In this document: positions 37,755 to 45,951 of the stretch, one piece after another | How positions within the stretch are numbered: the stretch's first letter is position 1 | How the letters are laid out: each line of letters opens with the position of its first letter | Assembly (NCBI GenBank): GCA_018824305.1 | Contig: JAHJGM010000008.1 | Coordinates: 1-58,334, forward strand | Direction of reading: 5' to 3' | Length of the DNA: 58,334 nucleotides | Source of the DNA: a bacterium | GTDB lineage: Bacteria; Campylobacterota; Campylobacteria; Campylobacterales; Sulfurimonadaceae | Notes under the pieces: model-generated | What the model saw: the letters and a program-made list of their open reading frames with translations, nothing else | The model's database searches: none | Told to the model about the DNA's origin: nothing | Made by a program: the position numbers and the translations under genes

Positions 37755-37811
37755 CCTTTTTTTTAAATAAGATCAGAAAAGACTATATTTCATCTAGTGC
37801 TTTCTGATAAA

Positions 37812-38249
37812 TTAGATACTTATAATATCACCCATACGTATAGTCCCATTTGTGAGCGCTTTAGCAAATATCCCTCTATCATCTTTTAATAGTTTTGGCA
37901 ATTTTGAGTTGATCTTTGATAAACCGTTGCACAAAGTACAGTTTTGTGTGATCTCAAGTGTGACATCCCCTATGATAAACCTATCCCCAAGATTAAGACT
38001 CTTAATCGATCCATCTATAAGGATATTTTCTCCAAGTGAACCGTGTTCGATACTAATACCGCTCTCTTCTACCATTTTATATGAATCTAAAGAGGTTATT
38101 AAAATTAAACGATTCATATCTTTGGCATAAAATTTATCTCCGATTACGCCCTCATTTTCCAGTTGAAGCTCTTTTTTAACTTCTCTTGGAGCATCAGAAG
38201 ATACTGTAATATAGAGTTTTACCACTTTACCTAATATTTTTTTTGACAT
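37812..38249 (-). CDS. MOSC domain protein
   Basis: The 145-residue protein is a stand-alone MOSC domain. It has ENEGVIGDKFY, IEHGSLGENILIDG and LEITQNCTLCNGL. The MOSC Cys normally carries sulfur for the molybdenum cofactor, and this protein has a CTLC pair. It directly follows the thioredoxin-like gene without gap and belongs to the sox unit. It could service the Mo enzyme SoxC, but this is an inference from position. Confidence 0.85.
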   Translation of the reverse strand: MSKKILGKVVKLYITVSSDAPREVKKELQLENEGVIGDKFYAKDMNRLILITSLDSYKMVEESGISIEHGSLGENILIDGSIKSLNLGDRFIIGDVTLEITQNCTLCNGLSKINSKLPKLLKDDRGIFAKALTNGTIRMGDIISI

Positions 38250-38729
38250 TTAATCTTTCTCTTTCAGTCCCATTTTTTTTGCATAGTCATCATATTCTAT
38301 GGTTTTGTATGATCCGCTCTTTATATATTTGAGTATAACAGCAAATTCTTTTTCATCATATACACCAGGAAAAACTCCTGCAATTGTTTTGTTTTGATCA
38401 AAAAAAACAGATGTCGGATAACCGAATCCAATATATTTTACAAACTCTTTTGATGTTCCGTTAAAATCTTTGTATTTCACTGTATCTTTATATGCCGTAT
38501 TAATATGCTCATAAATAAAATCTTTTTTTATTTTTTTTTGAATGTTTTGAGTATCTAGAGTAAACATTATCATCTCTTGACAATATACACAATCAGTCCA
38601 ATGCAAAAAAATAAAAAGATGTTTGTTTTGTGTTGAGGCTTTATTTATGAGATTATCAATATTGATCTCTCTAGACAATAATAAAGTAGGCAGAAGAATG
38701 AGAAGAAAGAAAAAATTAACTATTTTCAT
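38250..38729 (-). CDS. Periplasmic thioredoxin-like protein (SoxS/SoxW type)
   Basis: The 159-residue protein has a signal peptide (IVNFFFLLILLPTLLLS). A thioredoxin fold carries the active site TDCVYCQEM and a cis-Pro loop GYPTSVFFD. It resembles the SoxW/SoxS group that keeps SoxY or other Sox proteins reduced. It follows soxZ in the same direction, after a hairpin at 38751-38783, and precedes the MOSC gene. Confidence 0.85.
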   Translation of the reverse strand: MKIVNFFFLLILLPTLLLSREINIDNLINKASTQNKHLFIFLHWTDCVYCQEMIMFTLDTQNIQKKIKKDFIYEHINTAYKDTVKYKDFNGTSKEFVKYIGFGYPTSVFFDQNKTIAGVFPGVYDEKEFAVILKYIKSGSYKTIEYDDYAKKMGLKEKD

Positions 38730-38750
38730 ATAATTAGCCCTTCTCTCGAC

Positions 38751-38783
38751 TCAAATGAGGGTTAGGATAAACCCTCTTATTTG
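38751..38783 (-). terminator. Hairpin between soxZ and the thioredoxin gene
   Basis: TCAAATGAGGGTT (38751-38763) pairs with AACCCTC and ATTTGA (38770-38783), with a two-base bulge. It lies just after the soxZ stop on the minus strand, and it may end most transcripts after soxZ and lower expression of the genes beyond. Confidence 0.55.
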
Positions 38784-38785
38784 AA

Positions 38786-39088
38786 TTACTTGATTGTCTC
38801 TTTATCAGTAACTGTATTACCTTTAAGGTCTACCCAAGTCATAGTCATTTCATCACCAGCTTTAGCACCTTTAAAAGCGAATTTAAAGATAGGATTTTTA
38901 GATAAGAATTGGCTTGTAGAAGCTTCAAATACAATTTTACCGCCTACAGTAGCACTGATATGAGTAATGAAGTTAGCATTATCTCTGCTTCCTGTTTTTT
39001 TCTCTGCTACGTCGTAAGTCATCATTTCATGTTTAGCCATAGCTTTAACATCAACAACATCACCTTTTAGTTTTGCTTTAATTTTCAT
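38786..39088 (-). CDS. soxZ: SoxZ, thiosulfate oxidation carrier complex subunit
   Basis: The 100-residue protein shows the SoxZ beta-sandwich pattern: KIKAKLKGDVVDVKAMAKHEM, NFITHISATVGGKIV, and FKGAKAGDEMTMTWVDLKG. SoxZ pairs with SoxY to form the carrier of the sulfur intermediate in the periplasm. It has no signal peptide and is expected to be exported together with SoxY by the Tat route. It follows soxY, with AAAGGA before the ATG. Confidence 0.95.
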   Translation of the reverse strand: MKIKAKLKGDVVDVKAMAKHEMMTYDVAEKKTGSRDNANFITHISATVGGKIVFEASTSQFLSKNPIFKFAFKGAKAGDEMTMTWVDLKGNTVTDKETIK

Positions 39089-39134
39089 AAATTTTCCTTT
39101 ATTTTATTTATTTTATAGATATCGTAAAAGCAAA

Positions 39135-39587
39135 TTAGCCTTCACAACCACCAAGAGCAACGTTTAATGCTTTGCTTGTTGAGTAAAGTTTTCCATCTTG
39201 ACCTTCAACAACAACTGTAATTGTTCCGCTTTTTTTCATTTTCATTTTGATTGAGTAATCAACTACGCTACCTGGATAAATAGTATATACGATTACAGCA
39301 CTTTCCGGATTAGCATCTTGGAATAATGCAACAGTTTTAGCAGCGATATCAGTTTTGATATCAACAGGGATTTGACCACCGTTACTTGCTACTTCTGGAG
39401 CAACTAGTGTGATTGCATCACTTTTGGTTGCAGTTTTACCGTACATTTTAGCAATAGCGTCATCAACAGTTTTAGCTGTCCACACATCCGGTTTAGACTT
39501 TCTGAAATCCTCAGCACCTAGAGTTGCCGGTACAGCAGCTGCAACAGCAGCTAAAGCACCTAAACTTAAAAATTTTCTTCTTTGCAT
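39135..39587 (-). CDS. soxY: SoxY, thiosulfate oxidation carrier protein with variant C-terminus
   Basis: The 150-residue protein has a Tat signal (MQRRKFLSLGALAAVAAAVP). The SoxY immunoglobulin-like fold follows, and the sulfur-carrying cysteine lies near the C-terminus. The terminal motif here is GGCEG, where SoxY usually has GGCGG. The codons read GGT GGT TGT GAA GGC. The start at 39587 is supported by AAAGGA 7 bases upstream and by the signal. An ATG far upstream (39674) lies in soxD and is not used. It precedes soxZ. Confidence 0.93.
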   Translation of the reverse strand: MQRRKFLSLGALAAVAAAVPATLGAEDFRKSKPDVWTAKTVDDAIAKMYGKTATKSDAITLVAPEVASNGGQIPVDIKTDIAAKTVALFQDANPESAVIVYTIYPGSVVDYSIKMKMKKSGTITVVVEGQDGKLYSTSKALNVALGGCEG

Positions 39588-39606
39588 TCTTTTTCCTTTG
39601 TTTGAT

Positions 39607-40782
39607 TTATTTACTTGCGCTGACCATATAGTCAACAACAGCTTTAAAGTCTTTATCAGACAAGTCCGTACCACCCTTTGGAGGCATACCGTTTATACCG
39701 TTTATACCGTTTTTATAAACAGCCTTGATACCTTTTGCTAAATATGGAGCCCATTGTTTTTTCTTACCCACAACAGGTGCACCCATTCCGTCTGCACCAT
39801 GACACATTTTACAAGAATCTTCATAATGTTTCATAGCGACTGCATTTGAATCAGCTTTACCCTCTTGTTTAGGTAAATCTCTTGCAACTGATATCGGCGG
39901 TAAGAAATCTTTCGTCTCTATTTTAATACGAGTTAGTTTATTTTCACCTTTAATACAATCTTTCATACAACGGTTAGCAACAGTTTGGGCTCCGATGTTT
40001 TTAGGATCGCTAAAGAAAGCACGTGCATTGTCAGGACCTTGTGGACCGTCGATTTTCGGTACGAAACCATCTTTGTTAGGCATTACGATTTTTAAGAATT
40101 TTTCTCTGTCTAAAACATAATCATCATCAACTAGTTGACCATCGATTTTCATTTCGTTTATATTTAATGTATAAGCAACAAGTGCATATACTTCATCATC
40201 AGTCAAGCTTTTTGGAGCCGGATGAGGCATACCCTCTTTGATATACCACCATAGTGTACTAGCTTGTGGCCAGTATGTTCCAAAAACACGGATAGGACCT
40301 TCATCACCAGTGATACCTCTTTGGTGAGTTAAAGTCTCTTTTTGACCTTTGTAAGCGTTCCCTTTAGCAAGTGCAGGGTATCCGCCTCCGCCTGAACCAA
40401 AGTCACCGTGACACATGACACATTTTGCATCATAGATATCACTACCGTCAGAAACTGAACCGCTTCCTTCCGGTGGCGGAGCATAAGGAGTAACTGATTT
40501 AGACCATGCATCTAACTCATTTTTTGTCGGTGTACGACCATATGTATAGCCACCTTTTTCAGTATCCGGATTTACAAAGTACACTGATGTTTTATTAGCG
40601 ACAACCGGATATGTGACACCACCGTCTATAACAGCTTTTCCATTAGCGTATGTATGTGATACGCTTCCGTTTGAAAAACTTACAGCACCAGGTGTAGCCT
40701 CTCCAAAACAAGCTGTTAATCCAACTGATACCGCAGCAATAAGTGAGATTGATACTAACGATTTACGATCTAACTTGAACAT
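39607..40782 (-). CDS. soxD: SoxD, diheme cytochrome c subunit of sulfane dehydrogenase
   Basis: The 391-residue protein has a signal peptide with a lipoprotein-like LTACFG. It has two haem c motifs, CVMCHG (about 117) and CKMCHG (about 325), with distal Met residues in loops such as EGMPHPAP and GMPPKGG. SoxCD removes electrons from the SoxY-bound sulfane sulfur. A perfect 9-base tandem repeat codes for GINGING just before GMPP. It starts within the end of soxC (20 bases overlap), so translation is coupled. Confidence 0.95.
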   Translation of the reverse strand: MFKLDRKSLVSISLIAAVSVGLTACFGEATPGAVSFSNGSVSHTYANGKAVIDGGVTYPVVANKTSVYFVNPDTEKGGYTYGRTPTKNELDAWSKSVTPYAPPPEGSGSVSDGSDIYDAKCVMCHGDFGSGGGGYPALAKGNAYKGQKETLTHQRGITGDEGPIRVFGTYWPQASTLWWYIKEGMPHPAPKSLTDDEVYALVAYTLNINEMKIDGQLVDDDYVLDREKFLKIVMPNKDGFVPKIDGPQGPDNARAFFSDPKNIGAQTVANRCMKDCIKGENKLTRIKIETKDFLPPISVARDLPKQEGKADSNAVAMKHYEDSCKMCHGADGMGAPVVGKKKQWAPYLAKGIKAVYKNGINGINGMPPKGGTDLSDKDFKAVVDYMVSASK

Positions 40783-42091
40783 TATTTACCTCCCCGTTTG
40801 CTGTTACTTCCCAAGTAGCGATACTATTTCTGTGATAAACTGACTCAACACCCATTACAGCTACTTCTTGAGCTATTGTTGGTTGCATACGACCAGCATC
40901 ATCCATTGCACGGCTTCCCAGAACGAGAGGTTTACCTTCATATTTATACATAAAACTAAATCTTGTCCAAGCTTTTGGAAGGATCAATCCTTTTAGATCT
41001 GCCTGAATCCAGTTTTTACAACCGTCAAATGTTATATCGACACCGGTAATAGTTCCGTTTCCGCTCCATGCCAAACCTTCGATCTCAACTAGATCACCGA
41101 CTTTAAGGTCAGTCCATGGTTTTTCCGGACAAGGAGAAGTGATTACCGAGTTTACTTCATTTGCATAGAAATGTTGAACAGCTTTGCCATCTGGTTTAAG
41201 GGCAGTATATTTTGCTGTTTCCTCTTTTGCGTAGAAAGGCTCATTAGAAAATTCCAAACGTTTTAACCATTTGACACACATATTTCCTTCCCAACCCGGA
41301 AGTAAAAGACGTACAGGATAACCTTGTTCAGGACGAAGTGCTTCGCCGTTTTGTCCCCAAACAAGCATTGCATCGTCAAGTACTTTATCTATAGGCACAG
41401 TTCTTCCCATCTCTGAGTTGTCTGAACCTTCAGCTAGCATCCATAATGCTTCAGGTTTAAGACCAAGGTCTTTTAGGATAGTTTTGATGTAAACACCGGT
41501 CCACTCAGCACAACTCATCATCCCTTTTGCAAATTGGATAGAGTTGAATTGAGGTCCTCTCCACTCCGGTCCGCCGTTTGCAGGACATTCGATGAAGTGA
41601 ATACGGCTAACGCTTGGGTAGCGTTTTAGTTGATCTAAAGTAAGAACTAAAGGTTTTTCAACAAGACCGTGAATCATCAAACGGAATTCATTTGGATTAA
41701 CGTGAGCAACACCACCGTGTGCTCTACTAAAAAATAGACCGTTAGGAGTTAGAATCCCTTCAGATTCGTGAATAGGACACATAGCGATCGATGCTTGCCA
41801 GTTACCTGAAGATAGTAACTTTGCATTTCTTCTTGTGTTGTTGTGTTCGTATTCAGATGGCATTCCATAACGGTTTTTTGTAACAGGATCACCAAGTTTT
41901 ATTCCCCATGGCACATCGTTCATGATGGCCGGATCATCAGCCATTGCTTGTGTGCCTGCAAAGATACTTGTTCCTGCAAGGGCAGTAGCAGATAATGCTG
42001 CTGATTTTCTAAAAAAATCTCTTCTGTCTAATTTATATTCCACATCATTAGACAAAGATTCTTGATTTTTTTGAGAATTCTTATCGTTCAT
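40763..42091 (-). CDS. soxC: SoxC, molybdopterin subunit of sulfane dehydrogenase
   Basis: The 442-residue protein belongs to the sulfite oxidase family. A twin-arginine signal (KLDRRDFFRKSAALSATALA) is at about 20-40. The Moco-binding domain has the Cys ligand in RIHFIECPANGGPEW, and the dimerisation domain follows (ITGVDITFDGCKNW). Tat export with cofactor bound is expected. It heads soxC-soxD-soxY-soxZ. AAAGGA precedes the ATG. Confidence 0.95.
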   Translation of the reverse strand: MNDKNSQKNQESLSNDVEYKLDRRDFFRKSAALSATALAGTSIFAGTQAMADDPAIMNDVPWGIKLGDPVTKNRYGMPSEYEHNNTRRNAKLLSSGNWQASIAMCPIHESEGILTPNGLFFSRAHGGVAHVNPNEFRLMIHGLVEKPLVLTLDQLKRYPSVSRIHFIECPANGGPEWRGPQFNSIQFAKGMMSCAEWTGVYIKTILKDLGLKPEALWMLAEGSDNSEMGRTVPIDKVLDDAMLVWGQNGEALRPEQGYPVRLLLPGWEGNMCVKWLKRLEFSNEPFYAKEETAKYTALKPDGKAVQHFYANEVNSVITSPCPEKPWTDLKVGDLVEIEGLAWSGNGTITGVDITFDGCKNWIQADLKGLILPKAWTRFSFMYKYEGKPLVLGSRAMDDAGRMQPTIAQEVAVMGVESVYHRNSIATWEVTANGEVNNVQVRS

Positions 42092-42352
42092 TTTTATTCC
42101 TTTATAAGCTTATAGATATAACCCATTTAGTCAAAAGTGATAACTAAAAATCAGTTAAGTTAACATCTGAATTGCATTATGATTGCATACTCATGTAACT
42201 TTTTTATCCGTATCACAATTATATCACATCAAAATGATACAATAAATTAAATGTTTATGTGATTATTTTAAGATAATTAGGAAAAGTTTTGTTACTAAAC
42301 AACACATTCGGAAAACTTATTATTCATCGATAGTAACAACACTCAATTTTTT
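42092..42352. other. soxC upstream region
   Basis: These 261 AT-rich bases lie between soxC and the toxin gene. The promoter of the sox unit should be here on the minus strand. I see several TATAAT-like strings but none clearly better than the others, and no inverted repeat that suggests a SoxR-type operator. Confidence 0.35.
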
Positions 42353-42637
42353 TTATGAATTATGATTTATATTACTTATAATACCGAGTATTACATAAGT
42401 ATTATTTATATCATCTATAAGAAAAGGTATCGTAAACCCTTGGTTTTCTATATCTTTTATATTTTCATCATCAAAGTAGACAGACTGTTTGTATTTTTTT
42501 ACTTTTGTCGGTATATTGATTATAATAGTATCCAGATAAAGCTTGAAATCTTTTGCCGCTTTCATATCATCACCGAAATAAGAACTTAAAATTGACTTCA
42601 ACTGTTCTTCATAGAGATCTGAATTTACTATATTCAT
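42353..42637 (-). CDS. RelE/ParE-family toxin
   Basis: The 94-residue protein begins MNIVNSDLYEEQLKSILSSY. It contains YKQSVYFDDENIKDIENQGF and TIPFLIDDINNTYVILGI, the characteristic pattern of a Campylobacterota ParE/RelE-like family (KQSIYFDDENIRDL, then a strand ending IL). The start at 42637 overlaps the stop of the small upstream gene (ATGA), typical for antitoxin-toxin pairs. A longer frame upstream would not fit the family. The target (ribosome or gyrase) cannot be told from sequence. Confidence 0.75.
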   Translation of the reverse strand: MNIVNSDLYEEQLKSILSSYFGDDMKAAKDFKLYLDTIIINIPTKVKKYKQSVYFDDENIKDIENQGFTIPFLIDDINNTYVILGIISNINHNS

Positions 42638-42780
42638 TTTTTTTCTCCGGAGTTTAACCAAAGGTTGATTTTTTTCATTGTTTCTAAATAGGATGTGAAT
42701 TTGGAAGGATCGTTTTTATAATCTTCTAATTGTTTTTGCAGCTGTTCTTTTACAGAGTTGTTTTTTTGTTTTGTATCCAT
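42634..42780 (-). CDS. Small putative antitoxin
   Basis: The frame is MDTKQKNNSVKEQLQKQLED, continuing to a total of 48 residues and ending LWLNSGEKK. It is highly charged and helical, with no membrane segment. It directly precedes the toxin gene, and its TGA overlaps the toxin ATG. It is too short to contain a full DNA-binding domain, so it may be only the toxin-wrapping part of an antitoxin. The call rests mainly on position and overlap. Confidence 0.6.
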   Translation of the reverse strand: MDTKQKNNSVKEQLQKQLEDYKNDPSKFTSYLETMKKINLWLNSGEKK

Positions 42781-42819
42781 TGATTGTTTTATCACTATTA
42801 CATGTAAGAATGATGAGGA

Positions 42820-43407
42820 TTAATCCTCATCACCATCTTTTTCAACTGTTTTTAGGTTTTGAATTTTTGCAGATGTTGTTTCAGAGATAGCCGTGATCTT
42901 TTTCTTGACCATATTTACAGCACCTTCTACGTCATCAGCCATTTCTAACTCGTCGCTATTAGTTAAATACTCTTTAAGTTGTTGCATCTCAAACGGTTGA
43001 CCATGCTCATATACGATCTCTCCGCCATGTTTGCCTTGTAAAAACGTAGTTGCTGTCGCAGCTACTAGTAAAATGATAGCAAGTGCCTCAATTCCAAACT
43101 TTTTGGTTTTGCATCCAAATACTCTCAATAAAGCGATAACACCCATAGCAATAGCTAAGTAGAGTCCCAATGCTTTATGTTCCAGTAGTTCATGTTTTCC
43201 TGCTTCGCTGAGATAACTATATATAAGTGGACCTGCTTGATATCCGGTATACCAGACTCCTATCATTGCAAGTGCAGCTATCACGGTAGCGCGGGTAGAG
43301 ATTTTTGCCATACTTTCGGTTTTAGTAAAAAGATAGATGACTCCAAATACTGAAGCGACAAGTGGTAAAACTATTGCAAAGTGAACTGTTGCCGGGTGTA
43401 ACATCAT
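42820..43407 (-). CDS. DUF2231 membrane protein
   Basis: The 195-residue protein has four membrane helices. The DUF2231 start is MMLHPATVHFAIVLPLVASVFG, with the family histidines His4 and His9, and a second motif is KALGLYLAIAMGVIALLRVFG. HGGEIVYEHG follows the last helix, with further His residues. A charged C-terminal tail is cytoplasmic or periplasmic. The family is found with haem or metal proteins, but its function is unknown. The 3' end contains a palindrome that may act as a terminator. Confidence 0.8.
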   Translation of the reverse strand: MMLHPATVHFAIVLPLVASVFGVIYLFTKTESMAKISTRATVIAALAMIGVWYTGYQAGPLIYSYLSEAGKHELLEHKALGLYLAIAMGVIALLRVFGCKTKKFGIEALAIILLVAATATTFLQGKHGGEIVYEHGQPFEMQQLKEYLTNSDELEMADDVEGAVNMVKKKITAISETTSAKIQNLKTVEKDGDED

Positions 43408-43486
43408 AGATGACTCCTATTTCGTGTTTATTTTAAGTTTCAGGGTATTATATGAAAAAAAGATATGAGATTACTTAATCTTATTT

Positions 43487-44551
43487 TTAATCTTTTTTAT
43501 CAATCGCACTTTTAGCTGTTTTGATAGCGTTTTCGAGTGCCGTTCTTGCAACTCCCCAGGCTTGGATACCCATTCGTTTGGCTTCTTGTGCTTTTTGTGA
43601 TTTTAAGACTTTTGATCCTCTTTGGATCGCATCTTTTTTGATGTTTTTTAGTTTATCCTTCATAACCTCCACGGTCTCTTTAGAGATATGGACAAGTTCT
43701 TCTAGGTCATATTTCATATTATTTGACATCTCTTCAAGTATTTTTCTTGTCTGAGCGGAGTTCGTCAGTGAAATATTGCTTATTACCTGAGTAAAGATGG
43801 TATCGGTATGAATAAGCTCATCGATGGCATTATCATAGTTGCTGGTTTGTATAGCTTTGAGTTCGTCGGGCATATATAATAGTTGTTGTTTAAATCTTGA
43901 TATTGATTTTATGAGACCTGTTCTGGCACCTTTGAGTGTAGATCTTAAGATGATATTTGCCTGATTCGGTGTTGCTTCTGCCACATCTACCGATGTTTGA
44001 ACAATACTTGAGAGTATTTTTCTGATTCTTATACTGTTGAGAGGTCCTTCGTTGATAGTCTCATACGTTATCTCTTTGATAACCTCTTCTATGGTCTCTT
44101 CTGTATCATTGTCATTTTTTTCCAATGCCGTAAGGATGGCAGATTCAATCATCTCATTTAACATATCAAAGAGATCTATCGATTGAAGTTTGATCTGATG
44201 CAGTTTTGAAATAGTTTGCTTCGGTGCATCGACAAGAGCCTCTTCTATACTGTTAAAGAGGTCATATTTCAAGTTTTGCAGTTCGTGAGACTTTTTATCA
44301 ATACGTCTTTGGATCTGCTCTTTTTTTGCAAGTAACTCTTCTACTTCGTCATGAAGGGCTATTGTCTCGGTATCGATAACCGTAGTTGCTAGGATCTTTA
44401 GTTCATGGAGGGTTAATTTTTTTGCATCAATATTCCATTCTTGTTCAACGTGTTCCAAAAGTTTTTTAAGGCGCTCCGTAAGAGATGCACTTTCAATACT
44501 TTTGTAACTATTTTTAATGTCTCTTTCAAACTCTTCGATATTCATACTCAC
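43487..44551 (-). CDS. Coiled-coil protein, function unknown
   Basis: The 354-residue protein is almost entirely helical and charged. Its heptads span 60-110 (VEELLAKKEQIQRRIDKKSHE) and 250-300. Amphipathic segments such as NIILRSTLKGARTGLIKSIS recall apolipoprotein or phasin-like proteins. It may belong to a Campylobacterota family recorded as DUF6781, but I am not sure. There is no signal peptide or membrane helix. It lies 12 bases after the YbeD-like gene and is probably co-transcribed with it. Confidence 0.6.
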   Translation of the reverse strand: MSMNIEEFERDIKNSYKSIESASLTERLKKLLEHVEQEWNIDAKKLTLHELKILATTVIDTETIALHDEVEELLAKKEQIQRRIDKKSHELQNLKYDLFNSIEEALVDAPKQTISKLHQIKLQSIDLFDMLNEMIESAILTALEKNDNDTEETIEEVIKEITYETINEGPLNSIRIRKILSSIVQTSVDVAEATPNQANIILRSTLKGARTGLIKSISRFKQQLLYMPDELKAIQTSNYDNAIDELIHTDTIFTQVISNISLTNSAQTRKILEEMSNNMKYDLEELVHISKETVEVMKDKLKNIKKDAIQRGSKVLKSQKAQEAKRMGIQAWGVARTALENAIKTAKSAIDKKD

Positions 44552-44563
44552 TCCTTTGGTGTT

Positions 44564-44833
44564 TTATAAAACCATCTTGATATTTTGATGATTTTTTAAT
44601 GCTTCGTATATAAAGGTTCTTTCATCTTCATTCATTATTATCAGGTCGAGGTTCATGCTTACATATTTTCCCGTTTTGCTCGCATTTGAAAGTTTAAGCG
44701 TATGAGGTTTTTCCAATATGATCTCTTTGACTGCCGTATGGATCTCATGTTCATGATGTCCTATGACTTTATAACACCAACTGCAAGGGTATTCTAGTAT
44801 AAGTTTCTCTTGACTATCGTTTATAATTTCCAC
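44564..44833 (-). CDS. YbeD/DUF493-family protein
   Basis: The 89-residue protein has the ferredoxin-like DUF493 pattern: [17 protein letters not shown], then [23 protein letters not shown]. YbeD-type proteins are thought to be small regulators of enzymes. The GTG at 44833 is chosen because GGGAGG stands 5 bases before it. The ATG at 44857 would enlarge the overlap with moaC to 44 bases and has no such site. Confidence 0.75.
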   Translation of the reverse strand: MEIINDSQEKLILEYPCSWCYKVIGHHEHEIHTAVKEIILEKPHTLKLSNASKTGKYVSMNLDLIIMNEDERTFIYEALKNHQNIKMVL

Positions 44834-45284
44834 TTTTACCTCCCTTTTTTGATTCAAGTTGGACGTTTTTGATCACCATCCCCTTATCGATCGCTTTTAC
44901 CATATCGTAAATCGTCAAAAGACCGATGCTCACACCTGTCAGTGCTTCCATTTCAACGCCTGTTTGACCGGTCAGCTTAGCTGTAAGTTCAAGTTTAAAT
45001 CCCGGAAGTTCAGGAAGTTCCTCTACGTCACAGTTGATGCCGCTTAGATTTAAAGGGTGACACATAGGGATCAGTTCGCTTGTCTTTTTTGTTCCCATGA
45101 TGGCAGCGATCACGGCAGTCTGTAAAACAGGACCCTTTTTGGCTTTTTCATTTACGATCGCATCATAAGCATCTTGGCTCATCTGTATCATACCGCTTGC
45201 AACGGCCACTCTCGTAGTTTGATTTTTTTCTGATACATCGACCATCTTCGGTCTGTCTTTTTCATCTAAATGCGTTAAATTCAT
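44814..45284 (-). CDS. moaC: Cyclic pyranopterin monophosphate synthase
   Basis: It converts the MoaA product to cPMP, the first stable intermediate of molybdenum cofactor. The 156 residues carry [36 protein letters not shown] and [20 protein letters not shown], which form the conserved active site including His and the KKGGKSG C-terminal loop. With mobA nearby it serves Mo enzymes such as SoxC. Confidence 0.96.
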   Translation of the reverse strand: MNLTHLDEKDRPKMVDVSEKNQTTRVAVASGMIQMSQDAYDAIVNEKAKKGPVLQTAVIAAIMGTKKTSELIPMCHPLNLSGINCDVEELPELPGFKLELTAKLTGQTGVEMEALTGVSIGLLTIYDMVKAIDKGMVIKNVQLESKKGGKSGNYKR

Positions 45285-45357
45285 AATCGGATTCTCTTTT
45301 TTTCTTTGTTATAGAATATTACTTGGTCGATTATACCAAACTAAATATATTTTTTTG

Positions 45358-45951
45358 TTAACGGTTTGATTGTAGAAGCGCGGCTTTATATTCGTGCGGA
45401 TGATTGAGATTCAAAAATGGCTTTTCATCTTCAAAGTTGACATATAAAGTATTTGAGTCTTCTAGTAGCCTGCCGAGTCTATGTTCATTATTTTCTAGCA
45501 TCTTTTTAAACTCTGCATGTAGACTTCTGCTGTATAGGCCGCAAAGGGGATGCATTCCCTCGGGTGTTTTTGCTATGACGGCATCATAACCTTCATCTTT
45601 ATGTTTTAAGATCTCTTCTATCTCTTTTTCTTCGACAAACGGAGTATCGACGCTTAAAACAAATACCTGCTCTACATGTAAGGCTTCAAAGATAGAGATA
45701 AAGCCTACTGTTGGAGCATAGAGTTCATCAGTACAAGCATCCTCGATAAAGTTTACCTCTTCATTTTCTTTAAGAGAAGAGAAAGTTTTGGATGATTTAC
45801 AGGAGATATAGAGGTTTTTAAATATTTTTTTTAGGCGTTCATATTGAAATTCTGTAAGAGTTGAGCAGCTTCCAAAGGGTAAGAGTGACTTGTCTGCACC
45901 CATTCGGGAACTTTTTCCTCCGGCAAGGATGACACAGGGGATATCTGTCAT
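45358..45951 (-). CDS. mobA: Molybdenum cofactor guanylyltransferase
   Basis: It adds GMP to molybdopterin to give the MGD cofactor. The 197-residue nucleotidyltransferase has the GTP loop LAGGKSSRMGADKSLLPF and the DTPFVEE acid site. SoxC uses plain Mo-cofactor, so MGD would serve other Mo enzymes elsewhere in the genome. Its start overlaps the stop of the outer membrane protein gene (TAATG). Confidence 0.94.
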   Translation of the reverse strand: MTDIPCVILAGGKSSRMGADKSLLPFGSCSTLTEFQYERLKKIFKNLYISCKSSKTFSSLKENEEVNFIEDACTDELYAPTVGFISIFEALHVEQVFVLSVDTPFVEEKEIEEILKHKDEGYDAVIAKTPEGMHPLCGLYSRSLHAEFKKMLENNEHRLGRLLEDSNTLYVNFEDEKPFLNLNHPHEYKAALLQSNR

